A stretch of 64,000 bases of DNA from Pseudotamlana agarivorans (GCF_018860245.1 NZ_JAHKPD010000025.1:62001-126000); one strand, 5' to 3'. Shown: positions 32,269-42,114, numbered from the stretch's first letter. Numbers and translations: made by a program. Notes: a model not told the origin generated them from the sequence alone.

Positions 32269-34692
32269 TTAAATTTTTATCTCCAAAGTAGCATACCAGT
32301 TTCTAGGTGCCGAAGGAATAATACCAGGACCTGGATAACCCGTTGCACGACGCGTGAAGTAGCTGTTGTCTAAAACATTGTTTAAACCCGTTTCTAGTTT
32401 GAATCGTTTATAGCTATAAGACAGTGAGATATCTAAAACATCGTAAGCAGGAATTTCTCCAATTACCCCACTTAAACTAGGCGTAACAGAATTAGTTGCA
32501 TCGGTAAATTGACTTCCTAAATAGGTATACTGAATACTTCCTAACACGTTTTTATATCCACCACGTAAGCCAGTTTTAAAATTTAAATCTGGCACAAATT
32601 CTACTTTGTTACCCACAATACCAGCTTGTTCTGAATGGGTATATTCTGATGCTATAAAAGAAGAGTTTATAAAATAATTCAGTTTAAAATCATTATTTAA
32701 ACCAATGATAGATTTCAAATTAAAATCGAATAAGGATTCTACGCCATACATCACGGCATCACCAATGTTCCCACGTTCGGCCACAATTTTACCATCAGGC
32801 AATACAGTTTGCACGAATCCAATTCTATCCTTATAAAACAAGCCAAACGCACCTAAATCGTACGACAGAAAGCTACCGTAAGTGCCTCGCATACCCATAT
32901 CGGCCGTAAAACCACTTTCGTCGCTAATATCAGGATTGATAGTAAATGCAGGGTTAGTAACATTAATATCTGAAAATGTTACCGAACGGTAATTCTGTGA
33001 AATATTCCCATAAAATTCTAGGTTAGCATTAGCTTTATAACTTAGCCCCAAACCTAACAACACAAAGGCACGTTCAAAATTTTGATCTTCTTCAATAGTT
33101 TCTTCAAAAATGACATTTCCAGCACTATCCAAATTAAAATTCTTATAGTAACCATCGCTTTGCGTTTTTATATACTCAAAACGGAATCCTGGTGTTACTG
33201 AAAATTTATCGGTTACATAGAAAATATTTTCTCCAAAAACTGACACATTAAGGTTAGGCAAATCAAATCGTGATTGGTTTTTATAATAAGGAAAATCATT
33301 CGAGGCGAATTTAAAATCTGGACCAACACCATCGCTTCCTGGCCCTTGCTCTTGGAAGTTATTGGCCTTATAAAACTTGGTTCCAATTAAAAAAGTAGCA
33401 TCCTTATCAAAAACTTCATACTTACTTAATAAGCGTGATTCAAATCCGAAATTATTAAAATCCCCAACTATTAAATCGCGTACACCTCCTGGATCGGCTT
33501 GATTAACTCGATTGGTACGAAACCCTAAGGCTTTTCTAGATGCTTGTAAACCAAAAAAGTTAAAAGTAAAATTGGTGTTTTCTGTAAATTCGTGCGCAAA
33601 TTTTAAATTATAGAGCAACCAATTCACTTTAAACCAGTTTCTTTCTCTATTACTTTGCAACGGGTCGTCTTCAAACATATCATCGGTTAAACCACCTCCT
33701 TGTTGCGCCAAATAATGCAAATAAGAAACATCGCCTGTTAATGAAGTTTTCTTATTAAACTGATACCCTATTTGAGCAAAAACATTTTTTGATTCAAACT
33801 CCGAATTGGGTCTAAACCCATCCCCTTTCTTATAGTTAAAATAGCTGTAGTAGCTCCATTTATCACTGGTACCACTTAAACTTGTAAAGTTGGTATATAG
33901 CCCAAAACTTCCAACCGTATTTCTGGTAATAACCTCAATGGGTTTATTAGGATTAGGTGCCTTCATTTTGAAGTTTATCAAACCTCCAAACTGTGTTCCG
34001 TATTGCAAAGAAGCAGCACCTCGAATGACCTGAATTTCTGACAAACCTTCTGAAGCTGGGGTATAATAACTTTCTGGATAACCTAAAACATCGGCGCTGA
34101 TATCATAACCATTTTGTCTGGTGTTAAAATTTGCCGTTCTATTGGGATCCAAACCACGACCACCAACATTTAACTGTAAACCAGCATCATCATTTTGATA
34201 AATATTTAAACCAGCAACCTGACTAAAAATTTGACGGGCATTATTAGAGGCTAAATTCGCCATAGACTGATCTACTAGAACCACTTCGGTTTTTTTTCCG
34301 GCGTAGATAGCGGTTTCTTCCACATCATTTAAGCGTTGCATCTCAAAAACTCTTTCTTTTCTAGCGGTAATTTCAACTTCAGAAAGTTTGGTGGTTAGAT
34401 CCTGTAATTCAATCCTTAAATTTTCGGCTTCTGAAGTGCTTATCGTAATCTCTTTAGTTTCATATTCATAAGAAAAAAATACTAAAGTCAGTCCTTTTTT
34501 AGAAGTTTGAAAACTAAAATACCCCTTGGCATCTGTAACTGCTTTTTCCCCTGAAGCTTTATCATATATCTGAACATCGGCAACAGGTTTTTGAGTTTCA
34601 GAAAATACAACAACACCATTTACAGGGTTTTGTGCATATAGTGAGATGCTGAAAAATAGCGTGAATAATAATTTATAGGCCTTTAATGTCAT
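32269..34692 (-). CDS. TonB-dependent receptor, FecA-like (iron cluster)
   Basis: The 807-residue outer-membrane receptor has a signal peptide (1-20), a CarboxypepD_reg domain (about 22-100), a plug domain (NARQIFSQVAGLNIYQND to IQVIRGAASLQYGTQFGGLI, about 150-245) and a barrel ending NWYATLEIKI. The plug and barrel resemble FecA-type ferric-citrate receptors. Its start overlaps the HTTM gene by 20 bases, so the two are translationally coupled. It is the last of four genes behind a Fur-like operator. Iron as substrate is inferred from family and neighbours (imelysin). Confidence 0.87.
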   Translation of the reverse strand: MTLKAYKLLFTLFFSISLYAQNPVNGVVVFSETQKPVADVQIYDKASGEKAVTDAKGYFSFQTSKKGLTLVFFSYEYETKEITISTSEAENLRIELQDLTTKLSEVEITARKERVFEMQRLNDVEETAIYAGKKTEVVLVDQSMANLASNNARQIFSQVAGLNIYQNDDAGLQLNVGGRGLDPNRTANFNTRQNGYDISADVLGYPESYYTPASEGLSEIQVIRGAASLQYGTQFGGLINFKMKAPNPNKPIEVITRNTVGSFGLYTNFTSLSGTSDKWSYYSYFNYKKGDGFRPNSEFESKNVFAQIGYQFNKKTSLTGDVSYLHYLAQQGGGLTDDMFEDDPLQSNRERNWFKVNWLLYNLKFAHEFTENTNFTFNFFGLQASRKALGFRTNRVNQADPGGVRDLIVGDFNNFGFESRLLSKYEVFDKDATFLIGTKFYKANNFQEQGPGSDGVGPDFKFASNDFPYYKNQSRFDLPNLNVSVFGENIFYVTDKFSVTPGFRFEYIKTQSDGYYKNFNLDSAGNVIFEETIEEDQNFERAFVLLGLGLSYKANANLEFYGNISQNYRSVTFSDINVTNPAFTINPDISDESGFTADMGMRGTYGSFLSYDLGAFGLFYKDRIGFVQTVLPDGKIVAERGNIGDAVMYGVESLFDFNLKSIIGLNNDFKLNYFINSSFIASEYTHSEQAGIVGNKVEFVPDLNFKTGLRGGYKNVLGSIQYTYLGSQFTDATNSVTPSLSGVIGEIPAYDVLDISLSYSYKRFKLETGLNNVLDNSYFTRRATGYPGPGIIPSAPRNWYATLEIKI

Positions 34693-36031
34693 CGTTAAAA
34701 GGTAAGATCCAGTGCTTGGGTTTAAATGATTCTTTTTCTTGGTACAAATCTACTGTTTTATCTATATATGGCGCGCTTAATCTGCCATTTAATGTTACAT
34801 AACTTTCAACAAAAACTTGTACGTTTTTATGCCCTTGTGCTGTAAAATGATCGCCCAAATAATGAGCGTATTCTAAAATAAAATCAGGTTGAGACCCCAT
34901 TTGCTTTTCCTGAAAAGGGGTTAAAAAATCTTTATTGTCTACATAAAAAAAGTTACCCGTTTTGGCATCAACAATTTTAAAGGTAGATATTCCCATTTTT
35001 TCCATAAGCATGACACGCCATGAAAAACGGTACCCTTCTTCGGTCCAAAAAAGTTCGCCTGGATATAATAAATAACGAAACGGAAACGCCAATTGAAACA
35101 CAAAAAACAACCCGATAAAAGCAACAAGTGGCTTCTTAAAGGTGTATTTATAATTGGATTGCGTTGCAATTAATGTTGAAGGTTTAAGGTTTTGAAATAC
35201 ATCTTTTATAAGGCGGATAATTTTTTTATGAAACCCAGCTTCAAAGAAAATTAATGTTGAGGCAATCATTACAAATGGAAACATCCCGATAGGAAACAAA
35301 ACACGTGTAAACACATGAAAAATGACTACCAATAAAAAAGCGAATCTGCGCGTGGGTTTGTAAAGTAACAAAAATGGAATCGCCAAATCATAAAGCATAC
35401 CGCTCCAACTCATCGCGTATTGAAACCAAGTTTGATGCATCAAAGTATCACCTATTAGTGGTAAATCATATTTAGAAGGCAACCATATTTTTAAAGGCAT
35501 CGCCTGTAATAACCAATCACTATTTAATTTGGCCAAGCCTGCATAAAAATACACAATCCCTAAAAGTAGCTTTACAGCATCAATAGTCCATTTTGGAATG
35601 TTTTGATAAGATCGCTTTCTAATTAAATTATCTATTGAAAGCTGTGCGTTAGCGGGAAGAAAAATCATTAAAAACGCCATTAAACTAATAAAGTAGTAAT
35701 GATTGAGATAGGTGGTTTTATCCATCAATTCGATGTAAGTAAAACTGAGAAAAAAAGTAATTATTGCGAGCCTATATTTTAAACCAATAGCCACAAAAAT
35801 TGCTGAAAGCGCGCAAATAATAAATAATAAATAAGTGTAATTACCTAAGGGTTTTACCCACTCAAAACCGAAATAAGTAAAGTTAAATTTTGGCTGAATG
35901 TATAAAGTATCTATCCAACCATGATACCAAAACCGAATCATGCCATAGCACATCATCAAACCAAATAGCATCCTGAACACCGCTAATGGTGCCGCATTGG
36001 TATACTGGTTAAAATATGATTTAAAAGTCAT
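34673..36031 (-). CDS. HTTM domain membrane protein (gamma-carboxylase-like)
   Basis: The 452-residue polytopic membrane protein has the horizontally transferred transmembrane (HTTM) domain related to vitamin-K-dependent gamma-glutamyl carboxylase: PLAVFRMLFGLMMCYGMIRF, TYLNHYYFISLMAFLMIFLPA and a region of about eight helices. A soluble C-terminal part of about 150 residues follows. Prokaryotic HTTM proteins have no proven activity, though modification of a partner protein is often proposed. Here it overlaps the receptor gene by 20 bases and follows the imelysin gene after a terminator-like hairpin, placing it in the iron cluster. Confidence 0.85.
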   Translation of the reverse strand: MTFKSYFNQYTNAAPLAVFRMLFGLMMCYGMIRFWYHGWIDTLYIQPKFNFTYFGFEWVKPLGNYTYLLFIICALSAIFVAIGLKYRLAIITFFLSFTYIELMDKTTYLNHYYFISLMAFLMIFLPANAQLSIDNLIRKRSYQNIPKWTIDAVKLLLGIVYFYAGLAKLNSDWLLQAMPLKIWLPSKYDLPLIGDTLMHQTWFQYAMSWSGMLYDLAIPFLLLYKPTRRFAFLLVVIFHVFTRVLFPIGMFPFVMIASTLIFFEAGFHKKIIRLIKDVFQNLKPSTLIATQSNYKYTFKKPLVAFIGLFFVFQLAFPFRYLLYPGELFWTEEGYRFSWRVMLMEKMGISTFKIVDAKTGNFFYVDNKDFLTPFQEKQMGSQPDFILEYAHYLGDHFTAQGHKNVQVFVESYVTLNGRLSAPYIDKTVDLYQEKESFKPKHWILPFNDDIKGL

Positions 36032-36044
36032 GGCTATAAATGTG

Positions 36045-36084
36045 AAAAAGCTATCTGCAAAGGAGTTTCTTTATAGATAGCTTT
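36045..36084 (-). terminator. Hairpin between imelysin and HTTM genes (partial terminator)
   Basis: AAAGCTATCT and AGATAGCTTT pair perfectly over a loop of about 18 bases; in the leftward transcript a short run of five U follows. It may attenuate rather than end transcription into the HTTM/receptor pair. Confidence 0.55.
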
Positions 36085-36107
36085 AAAAGTTATTTTTTTA
36101 TATATGA

Positions 36108-37217
36108 TTAATCACCATCATTATCTTGATACCCTTCATCCAAACTCACTTGAAATACAGCCATCATATCCGATTTTAACGAGACTACGGCTAATTGCAA
36201 AGCATCGTAAATCATAGTCATTTTAGAATTATCTGTATTAATTTGCGAATAAAAATTGGCATCTACTACGTCAATTCTAGTTCTTGCGTCATTAAATCTT
36301 GAATTTATTAAAGTGGCGATATCATCACGCTCTAAATACACTAAGTACGAATAAAAGCTTTCCCCTTTAGAAGATCCTTTATACGCTTTACCATTAAAGA
36401 AATCTTGAACAGCATTTAAAGCGTCTTGAATTAATATTTTTGACACTTCTTGATTGTAAAAAGCCTCTATCTTTTCTGGTAGCGGTGTGTTAGAGAAATG
36501 ACCAATAGGAATAGCAATCTTAGCTGCTCTTAAACGACTTTCATAATAAAAATTATAATCGTTAACTATTTTATTAACACTACTAGTTCCAGTGTTTCCG
36601 GTTTCTTTTACAAAAGCATCACGGTAAGAAGTCGTCCAATCGTTTAACACGATCTCTGTTAGATTTTGCATCTGATCAATAACATCAGATAAATACGTTT
36701 GATATTTAGCATCTGTATATTTTGCTACAATTGAAGCCTCATCAGCAGCAACACCGTACAATAAGTAATCTACCGCAGGAAAACCAACGGCATCATTATT
36801 ATTTGGGTGTGTTAAATCGTATGTTCCGTTTGCTATATTGGTTTCTACCTCTTGCACAGAAGTAGGATACACATTCATTTGAAAACCGTACAGCATTGAT
36901 TCGGCTTTACCAATATTAAACATTTCAACAGATTGCCACACTTTATAAGCCGCTAACCAAGAACCTCTTAAAGTTTCCAAGTTCGTTTGATTTGGAGTTG
37001 CAATAAAATTGTCTTTATCGGTTTTAAGCGTTTTAAGTTTAGTGTTTAAATCTAAAAAAGCAGGAACGATAATATTATCGGCTAAATTTAATAACAATTC
37101 ACCTCTATCGTAGGCATCCTTTCCGTCTGTACCATTATCATCTGAAGAAGATGAACTACAGGCATTAAAAAACATAACGACGCTTAGGGCTAAAAAAACT
37201 TTTCTTAATGTAAACAT
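36108..37217 (-). CDS. Imelysin family lipoprotein (iron-related, IrpA/EfeO-type peptidase-like)
   Basis: The 369-residue lipoprotein has a lipobox at FFNACSSSSS (Cys20). The body is the helical imelysin fold: LRGSWLAAYKVWQSVEMFNIG (about 95-115), GFPAVDYLLYG (about 145-155) and a second half with related helices. Family members (IrpA, ICMP, EfeO M75 domain) act in iron uptake at the cell surface or periplasm. The usual GxHxxE motif reads GFPAVD here, so His and Glu are both replaced. It sits between a DUF4856 lipoprotein and an HTTM protein in a probable Fur-regulated cluster. Confidence 0.87.
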   Translation of the reverse strand: MFTLRKVFLALSVVMFFNACSSSSSDDNGTDGKDAYDRGELLLNLADNIIVPAFLDLNTKLKTLKTDKDNFIATPNQTNLETLRGSWLAAYKVWQSVEMFNIGKAESMLYGFQMNVYPTSVQEVETNIANGTYDLTHPNNNDAVGFPAVDYLLYGVAADEASIVAKYTDAKYQTYLSDVIDQMQNLTEIVLNDWTTSYRDAFVKETGNTGTSSVNKIVNDYNFYYESRLRAAKIAIPIGHFSNTPLPEKIEAFYNQEVSKILIQDALNAVQDFFNGKAYKGSSKGESFYSYLVYLERDDIATLINSRFNDARTRIDVVDANFYSQINTDNSKMTMIYDALQLAVVSLKSDMMAVFQVSLDEGYQDNDGD

Positions 37218-37233
37218 ATCTTATAAATATTGG

Positions 37234-37241
37234 CAAAAATA
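37234..37241 (-). promoter_or_regulatory. Candidate imelysin -7 element (TATTTTTG)
   Basis: It is an exact TAnnTTTG match read leftward, 17 bases from the imelysin ATG. It lies just after the hairpin that follows the DUF4856 gene. Confidence 0.5.
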
Positions 37242-37244
37242 GCA

Positions 37245-37278
37245 AAACAGCAAATGTATTAATTCATTTGCTGTTTAT
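37245..37278 (-). terminator. Hairpin after the DUF4856 gene
   Basis: AAACAGCAAATG and CATTTGCTGTTT are perfect 12-base arms with an 8-base loop, 14 bases after the stop. No long U run follows, so it may protect the mRNA end or reduce read-through rather than stop it completely. Confidence 0.6.
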
Positions 37279-37291
37279 AAAAATCTTTTAC

Positions 37292-38497
37292 TTAGTTAGA
37301 TGCATCTGCTGCAGCTTCAGTTGAAAAACCAAACCTTGCAGAAATGTCATCAGATAACTCATTTAAAGTAGTTTCTGAAACGCCCCAAAAACCATTATTC
37401 CCCATTAAATCGGCTAGCATTCCGTCTACCTCATCCTTTGTAAAATAAGGGCCGTCAGTGGCGTTATCTCTTGTGAATTGTAAGCTATAAATAAATCCGT
37501 AGGCTTCAGATAAAGCGTGAAATGCAGAAGCTTTATCTGCAGTTAAACTGTTTTTTCCAGATTGTAAATAGTAAACGGCACGCACAGCAGGAACCAAAGA
37601 AATACGTTCTCTTAAAATTTCAACTTGCTCATCACGTACAGTATACTCTCCTTCTGTAATCGCAGCTCTACCTAATTTAAAAGCATTATAAACATCTTCA
37701 TCTAAACCATCAAAATCAGGATCTGCACTTACACGATCTAAATATTCGCTTAAAAATTGATCTGCACCTAATTCTGGCTCAGCAGGGTTAACTTCAGCAC
37801 CATATAAGTAACCGTAAGCCTCATCCCATTTGTGCTCCATGGTTGTATAATCTTTACCAGATTCTAAAACTCCTGCATCATTATTTTCTTTATTCGAACC
37901 AGCATCTAAAACAGCTGTTCCTAAGTAATTATTTAATATTTGATCAATCATTAAACCACCAATAAGCCCTTTCGCGAAAGCTTGGTTGTATTCTAATCCT
38001 TCTGCATTTACGTAACGAATGGTTCCACTTGTTTGCTGAATTGCACCAGCGTTACCCTGAGAAGCTACAGCCCCCCAATTTGGGAATACACTATTAACTT
38101 GTCCCGAAATCCAAGAATCGAACTCCGCTTTAATTTCGTTAGATACTGTAGTATTTGTTGAAAAATAATCTGTAGACGCCGCCACTTTACTTTTTACACT
38201 TTTATTTGAAGCATTCAAATCTGCATCTGAAAAATCATTAGCATTTTCAATATGCGCAAACATCGCGTCAATTTGGGCTTGTGAAGAACCATTATCTTTT
38301 AATGCAGTAACAATTTCTTCTGCCATTTGAATTCTAGTGGTTTGACCAGAAAAACTTACTGTTGAATTTCCATCTCTTGTAAACACGTAGGTTTCAGGAG
38401 CATCAACATTGTTTCCATTATCTCCACCGTCATCATCATTTGTACACGATTGAAATAAAGCAGATACTACAAATAGACTTAAAACTAATTTTTTCAT
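37292..38497 (-). CDS. DUF4856 lipoprotein (first gene of the iron cluster)
   Basis: The 401-residue lipoprotein has a lipobox at ALFQSCTNDDDGG (Cys18). The body fits the Bacteroidetes family DUF4856: YVFTRDGNSTVSFSGQTTR near the start, a central GGLMIDQILNNYLGTAVLD and a KWDEAYGYLYG segment resembling imelysin helices. The function is unknown; the repeated neighbourhood with imelysin suggests surface iron or haem capture. It begins the cluster, about 60 bases after a -7/-33 promoter with an adjoining Fur-like palindrome. Confidence 0.83.
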   Translation of the reverse strand: MKKLVLSLFVVSALFQSCTNDDDGGDNGNNVDAPETYVFTRDGNSTVSFSGQTTRIQMAEEIVTALKDNGSSQAQIDAMFAHIENANDFSDADLNASNKSVKSKVAASTDYFSTNTTVSNEIKAEFDSWISGQVNSVFPNWGAVASQGNAGAIQQTSGTIRYVNAEGLEYNQAFAKGLIGGLMIDQILNNYLGTAVLDAGSNKENNDAGVLESGKDYTTMEHKWDEAYGYLYGAEVNPAEPELGADQFLSEYLDRVSADPDFDGLDEDVYNAFKLGRAAITEGEYTVRDEQVEILRERISLVPAVRAVYYLQSGKNSLTADKASAFHALSEAYGFIYSLQFTRDNATDGPYFTKDEVDGMLADLMGNNGFWGVSETTLNELSDDISARFGFSTEAAADASN

Positions 38498-38563
38498 TAT
38501 AAACTTAATATTGGTTTTTATTTTTATTTAGACTGATTGTAAACAGCAGTCAATTTTCAGCTG

Positions 38564-38594
38564 CAAATATAAAACTCAATAGCAGTTAGACAAA
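38564..38594 (-). promoter_or_regulatory. Promoter of the DUF4856-imelysin cluster (-7 TATATTTG, -33 TTTG)
   Basis: Read leftward, TTTG (38594-38591) and TATATTTG (38571-38564) are separated by 19 bases, matching the Bacteroidetes primary sigma consensus and spacing. The ATG is 67 bases downstream. The palindrome at 38596-38620 abuts the -33 element. Confidence 0.75.
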
Positions 38595-38595
38595 A

Positions 38596-38620
38596 TTTAT
38601 TTAGATTAAATTTAAATAAA
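38596..38620. promoter_or_regulatory. Fur-like operator palindrome
   Basis: Twelve-base arms, TTTATTTAGATT and AATTTAAATAAA, flank one central A with a single mismatch. The TTTAGATT-A-AATTTAAA core has the 7-1-7 type geometry of Fur boxes. It lies directly upstream of the -33 element of the iron-linked cluster. The regulator assignment is inferred from symmetry, base content and target genes. Confidence 0.6.
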
Positions 38621-38627
38621 TGAAGAA

Positions 38628-39491
38628 TTAGTAATAAACCTTAAAGATTTTTGAGGCTTCATTAAAGGCACTTTCAAAGCTTAGGGCGTTCAGGTTATTT
38701 TTTTGTTTAGTCGTAAAATAAGATAATAATTTCTCGGTGGGCATGTTGCCAATCAACTCATCTTTTGCCATTGGGCAACCTCCAAAACCTTGTATTGCAC
38801 CATCATAGCGTGTACAACCAGCATCATATGCGGCATCAATTTTTTCAAACCAAGTTTTTGGGTTTGTATGAAGATGAGCACCAAATTCAATTTGAGAATA
38901 TTCAGGAATTAAATTAGAAAACAAATAATTGATAGTTTCTGGTGTAGAAGAACCTACGGTATCGCTTAATGATAATATTTTCACGCCCATTTTAGCCAAT
39001 TTGGAGGTCCACTCGCCTACGATATCAACATTCCAAGGGTCTCCATACGGGTTTCCAAAGCCCATTGAAATATAAACGACTACTTCTTTATTGGCTTGAT
39101 CGGCGATTTCTAAAATTTCAGAAAGGGTAATTACTGATTGCGCAATCGTTTTATGCGTATTCCGCATTTGGAAGTTTTCTGAAATTGAAAACGGATAGCC
39201 TAAATAATTAACTTCTTGATACTTACTCGCATCTATAGCACCTCGCGTATTAGCGATTATGGCTAAAAGTTTACTAGTCGTTTTGCTTAAATCTAACTGC
39301 CTTAAAACCTCTGCAGTATCAGCCATTTGTGGTATGGCCTTTGGCGACACAAAGCTTCCAAAGTCAATGGTATCATAACCAACACGTAATAATGATTGGA
39401 TATATTGAACCTTTTGAGCGGTTGGAATTAATTGTTTTATGCCCTGCATGGCATCTCTAGGACATTCAATAATTTTTATTGGTGCAGACAT
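38628..39491 (-). CDS. mvaB: Hydroxymethylglutaryl-CoA lyase
   Basis: The 287-residue TIM-barrel enzyme cleaves HMG-CoA to acetoacetate and acetyl-CoA, the last step of leucine breakdown. Conserved features are the early IECPRDAMQGI (metal and substrate Arg/Asp), the SDTVGSSTPE loop, the HLHTNP metal histidines and the C-terminal GFGGCPMAKDELIGNMPTE loop with the catalytic Cys. Length (about 290) fits the bacterial form. It ends 8 bases before the Fur-like palindrome of the next, same-direction gene, so the two are probably separate units. Confidence 0.93.
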   Translation of the reverse strand: MSAPIKIIECPRDAMQGIKQLIPTAQKVQYIQSLLRVGYDTIDFGSFVSPKAIPQMADTAEVLRQLDLSKTTSKLLAIIANTRGAIDASKYQEVNYLGYPFSISENFQMRNTHKTIAQSVITLSEILEIADQANKEVVVYISMGFGNPYGDPWNVDIVGEWTSKLAKMGVKILSLSDTVGSSTPETINYLFSNLIPEYSQIEFGAHLHTNPKTWFEKIDAAYDAGCTRYDGAIQGFGGCPMAKDELIGNMPTEKLLSYFTTKQKNNLNALSFESAFNEASKIFKVYY

Positions 39492-39596
39492 AAACTTCTA
39501 AATGGAAGATAAAAGTAATATTTATTATTTAATAAATTGAAAACGCTAATCACATCTCTTTAGCATACTTGAAAGCAAGAGCAAAAGATAGCCTAT

Positions 39597-39678
39597 CGTC
39601 ACCCTGCATTTAATTCAGGGGCGCTTCATAAATCGTATTATCAATATAATGAGTTGCCGAATCGCGATCGGCATGACG
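39597..39678. repeat. REP-like palindromic element (relative of 8636-8714)
   Basis: The left arm starts CGTCACCCTGCATTTAATTC; the right arm, reverse-complemented, starts CGTCATGCCGATCGCGATTC. Both arms continue to a ...CATAA/CTCAT end. The layout is the same as the element in the mobA-moaD spacer but more diverged. It lies between the HMG-CoA lyase and pyrD genes. Confidence 0.65.
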
Positions 39679-39680
39679 CG

Positions 39681-40712
39681 TTATTGCTTTAAAACCGCCT
39701 TATTGATTTCCTTTATCAAGCCAGGACCTTCATAAATAAAACCAGTATAAATTTGTACTAGATCGGCACCAGCTTCTAACTTTTCAAGCGCATCTGTTCC
39801 GGAATGCACACCTCCCACTCCAATTATAGGGAAAGCTTTATTACTTTTTTCTGATAGGTATTTAATAACGGCTGTACTTTTTTCTTTAACCGGCTTTCCG
39901 CTTAAACCACCGTTTCCAATAGATTCTAATAATTCATCTGAAGCTTTTAAACCGCTTCTATCCGTAGAGGTATTACTAGCTATAACGCCATCTAGATTGG
40001 TTTCATTAACCAATTCGATGATTTCATCTAACTGAATGTTATTTAAATCCGGGGCGATTTTAAGTACAATTGGTTTTTGTTTATCGAAGTTTTTATTCGC
40101 CGTTTGTACCGCACCAATTAGTTCTAAAAGATAATCTTTATCATTTAATTTGGCGTGACTCCCTACATTAGGGCAACTTACATTAAGCACAAAATAGTCT
40201 ACGTAAGGGTGCAGCGCATTAAAGCACTCTAGATAATCTTTAGTATAATCTTCAGGTTTTGTGGTTGTATTTTTACCAATATTACCACCAATGATCAATT
40301 TACCTTGGTTATTCTTCAACTGAGAAATAGCAGCATCTAATCCTTCATTATTAAAGCCCATACGGTTTATAATCCCTTGATCGTCTTTTAATCTGAACAA
40401 GCGTTTCTTAGGATTACCTTCCTGACCTTTAGGTGTTACTGTTCCTATTTCAATAAAACCAAATCCGAAATTGGCCAACTCGTTATAAAGCACGGCATTT
40501 TTATCAAATCCAGCTGCTAATCCCACTGGGTTTTTAAAAGTAAGTCCGAATAATTTACGTTCCAGGCGCTTATCTTCAATCACATATAAACTTCTAAATA
40601 AGGCAGAAACACCAGGGATTTTTGAAGTTATTTTTATTAAAGAAAAGGTGAAATGGTGAATTTTTTCAGGATCGAACAAGAAAAATAAAGGGCGAAGTAA
40701 AAGTTTGTACAT
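39681..40712 (-). CDS. pyrD: Dihydroorotate dehydrogenase (quinone), class 2
   Basis: The 343-residue FMN enzyme oxidises dihydroorotate and passes electrons to quinone at the inner membrane. It has the amphipathic N-terminal extension of class 2 ([20 protein letters not shown]), [15 protein letters not shown], catalytic Ser in NVSCPNVGS, and the phosphate loop [19 protein letters not shown] near the end. It begins 25 bases after a perfect -7 promoter element. Confidence 0.97.
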   Translation of the reverse strand: MYKLLLRPLFFLFDPEKIHHFTFSLIKITSKIPGVSALFRSLYVIEDKRLERKLFGLTFKNPVGLAAGFDKNAVLYNELANFGFGFIEIGTVTPKGQEGNPKKRLFRLKDDQGIINRMGFNNEGLDAAISQLKNNQGKLIIGGNIGKNTTTKPEDYTKDYLECFNALHPYVDYFVLNVSCPNVGSHAKLNDKDYLLELIGAVQTANKNFDKQKPIVLKIAPDLNNIQLDEIIELVNETNLDGVIASNTSTDRSGLKASDELLESIGNGGLSGKPVKEKSTAVIKYLSEKSNKAFPIIGVGGVHSGTDALEKLEAGADLVQIYTGFIYEGPGLIKEINKAVLKQ

Positions 40713-40736
40713 CTTTATTATTTGTGCAAAAATACC

Positions 40737-40744
40737 GCTAATTA
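40737..40744 (-). promoter_or_regulatory. pyrD promoter -7 element (TATTTTTG)
   Basis: It is an exact TAnnTTTG match read leftward, 25 bases before the pyrD ATG. Confidence 0.6.
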
Positions 40745-40875
40745 ATCTAAATAAAAAATCAACTAAATGTTAAGCCAAAAAAAATTAATATTCGTAAATT
40801 AGATGTTCAATTTTCAAACAATTATAGCACTGAAAACCAACAGGTTTACAAGTTAATCCCTTAATTTTATTTAGA

Positions 40876-42114
40876 ATGATCTCAAAAGAACACATTATAA
40901 AACGTTTTGTTAGTTATGTTACTGTAGATACCGAATCTGATCCAAATTCAAATAGCACGCCTAGCACAGAAAAACAATGGGATTTAGCCAATAAACTGGT
41001 TGAAGAATTAAAGACCATTGGACTATCTGATGTTAGTATAGATAACAATGCCTACATCATGGCCACCTTACCTAGCAATGTAGATCATGAGGTTCCAACT
41101 ATCGGATTTATTTCGCACTTCGACACCTCACCAGATTTTACAGGCGCTAACGTAAATCCACAAATTATAGATAAATATGACGGTAAAGATATTGTGCTAA
41201 ACGCAGCCGAAAATATCGTTTTATCTCCAGATTATTTTGAAGATTTAAACCTTTATGTTGGCCAGACTTTAATTACAACAGACGGCACCACACTTTTAGG
41301 CGCCGATGATAAAGCTGGAATTTGTGAAATTATTTCGGCTATGGAATATTTAATCAATCACCTCGAAATAAAACACGGTACGATTAAAGTTGGTTTTACA
41401 CCGGATGAAGAAATTGGTAGAGGTGCTCATAAATTTGATGTCAAAAAATTTGGAGCAGACTGGGCTTACACCATGGATGGCAGTCAAGTTGGTGAACTGG
41501 AATACGAAAATTTTAATGCGGCAGGGGCGATTGTTAAAGTAAAAGGAAAGATCGTGCACCCAGGTTATGCTAAAGGCAAATTAATAAACTCGATGTATAT
41601 TGCTACAGAGTTTATTAACTCCTTACCAAGGATGGAAACCCCAGAACATACCGAAGGGTATCAAGGTTTCTTCCATTTACATAATATGAAAGGTGAAGTT
41701 GAAGAAACCGTACTAGAATATATTATTCGCGATCATGATCGTGGACATTTTGAAGCTCGAAAAGAAGTGATGCTTAAGCTTACCAACGAGCTCAATTCGC
41801 AATACGGATATGAGGTGGTTTCTACAGAAATTAAAGATCAATATTTCAACATGCTTGAAAAAATTGAACCCGTAATGCATATTGTAGATATTGCAGAAGA
41901 AGCCATGAAACAGGTTGGTATCAAGCCACATATTAAGGCCATTCGAGGTGGAACTGATGGGGCACAACTGAGTTATATGGGGTTACCTTGTCCAAATATT
42001 TTTGCTGGTGGACATCATTTTCATGGTCGTTACGAATATGTGCCAGTAGAAAGCATCATAAAAGCGACAGAAGTGATTTGTAAAATCGCAGAACTCACAG
42101 CAAAAAAGAAATAG
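40876..42114 (+). CDS. pepT: Peptidase T (tripeptide aminopeptidase)
   Basis: The 412-residue M20-family dizinc aminopeptidase removes N-terminal residues from tripeptides in the cytoplasm. Zinc ligands are in [48 protein letters not shown] and [11 protein letters not shown], in family order. The [19 protein letters not shown] segment is typical of PepT. There is no signal peptide. It is followed 61 bases later by the ecotin gene in the same direction. Confidence 0.96.
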   Translation: MISKEHIIKRFVSYVTVDTESDPNSNSTPSTEKQWDLANKLVEELKTIGLSDVSIDNNAYIMATLPSNVDHEVPTIGFISHFDTSPDFTGANVNPQIIDKYDGKDIVLNAAENIVLSPDYFEDLNLYVGQTLITTDGTTLLGADDKAGICEIISAMEYLINHLEIKHGTIKVGFTPDEEIGRGAHKFDVKKFGADWAYTMDGSQVGELEYENFNAAGAIVKVKGKIVHPGYAKGKLINSMYIATEFINSLPRMETPEHTEGYQGFFHLHNMKGEVEETVLEYIIRDHDRGHFEARKEVMLKLTNELNSQYGYEVVSTEIKDQYFNMLEKIEPVMHIVDIAEEAMKQVGIKPHIKAIRGGTDGAQLSYMGLPCPNIFAGGHHFHGRYEYVPVESIIKATEVICKIAELTAKKK

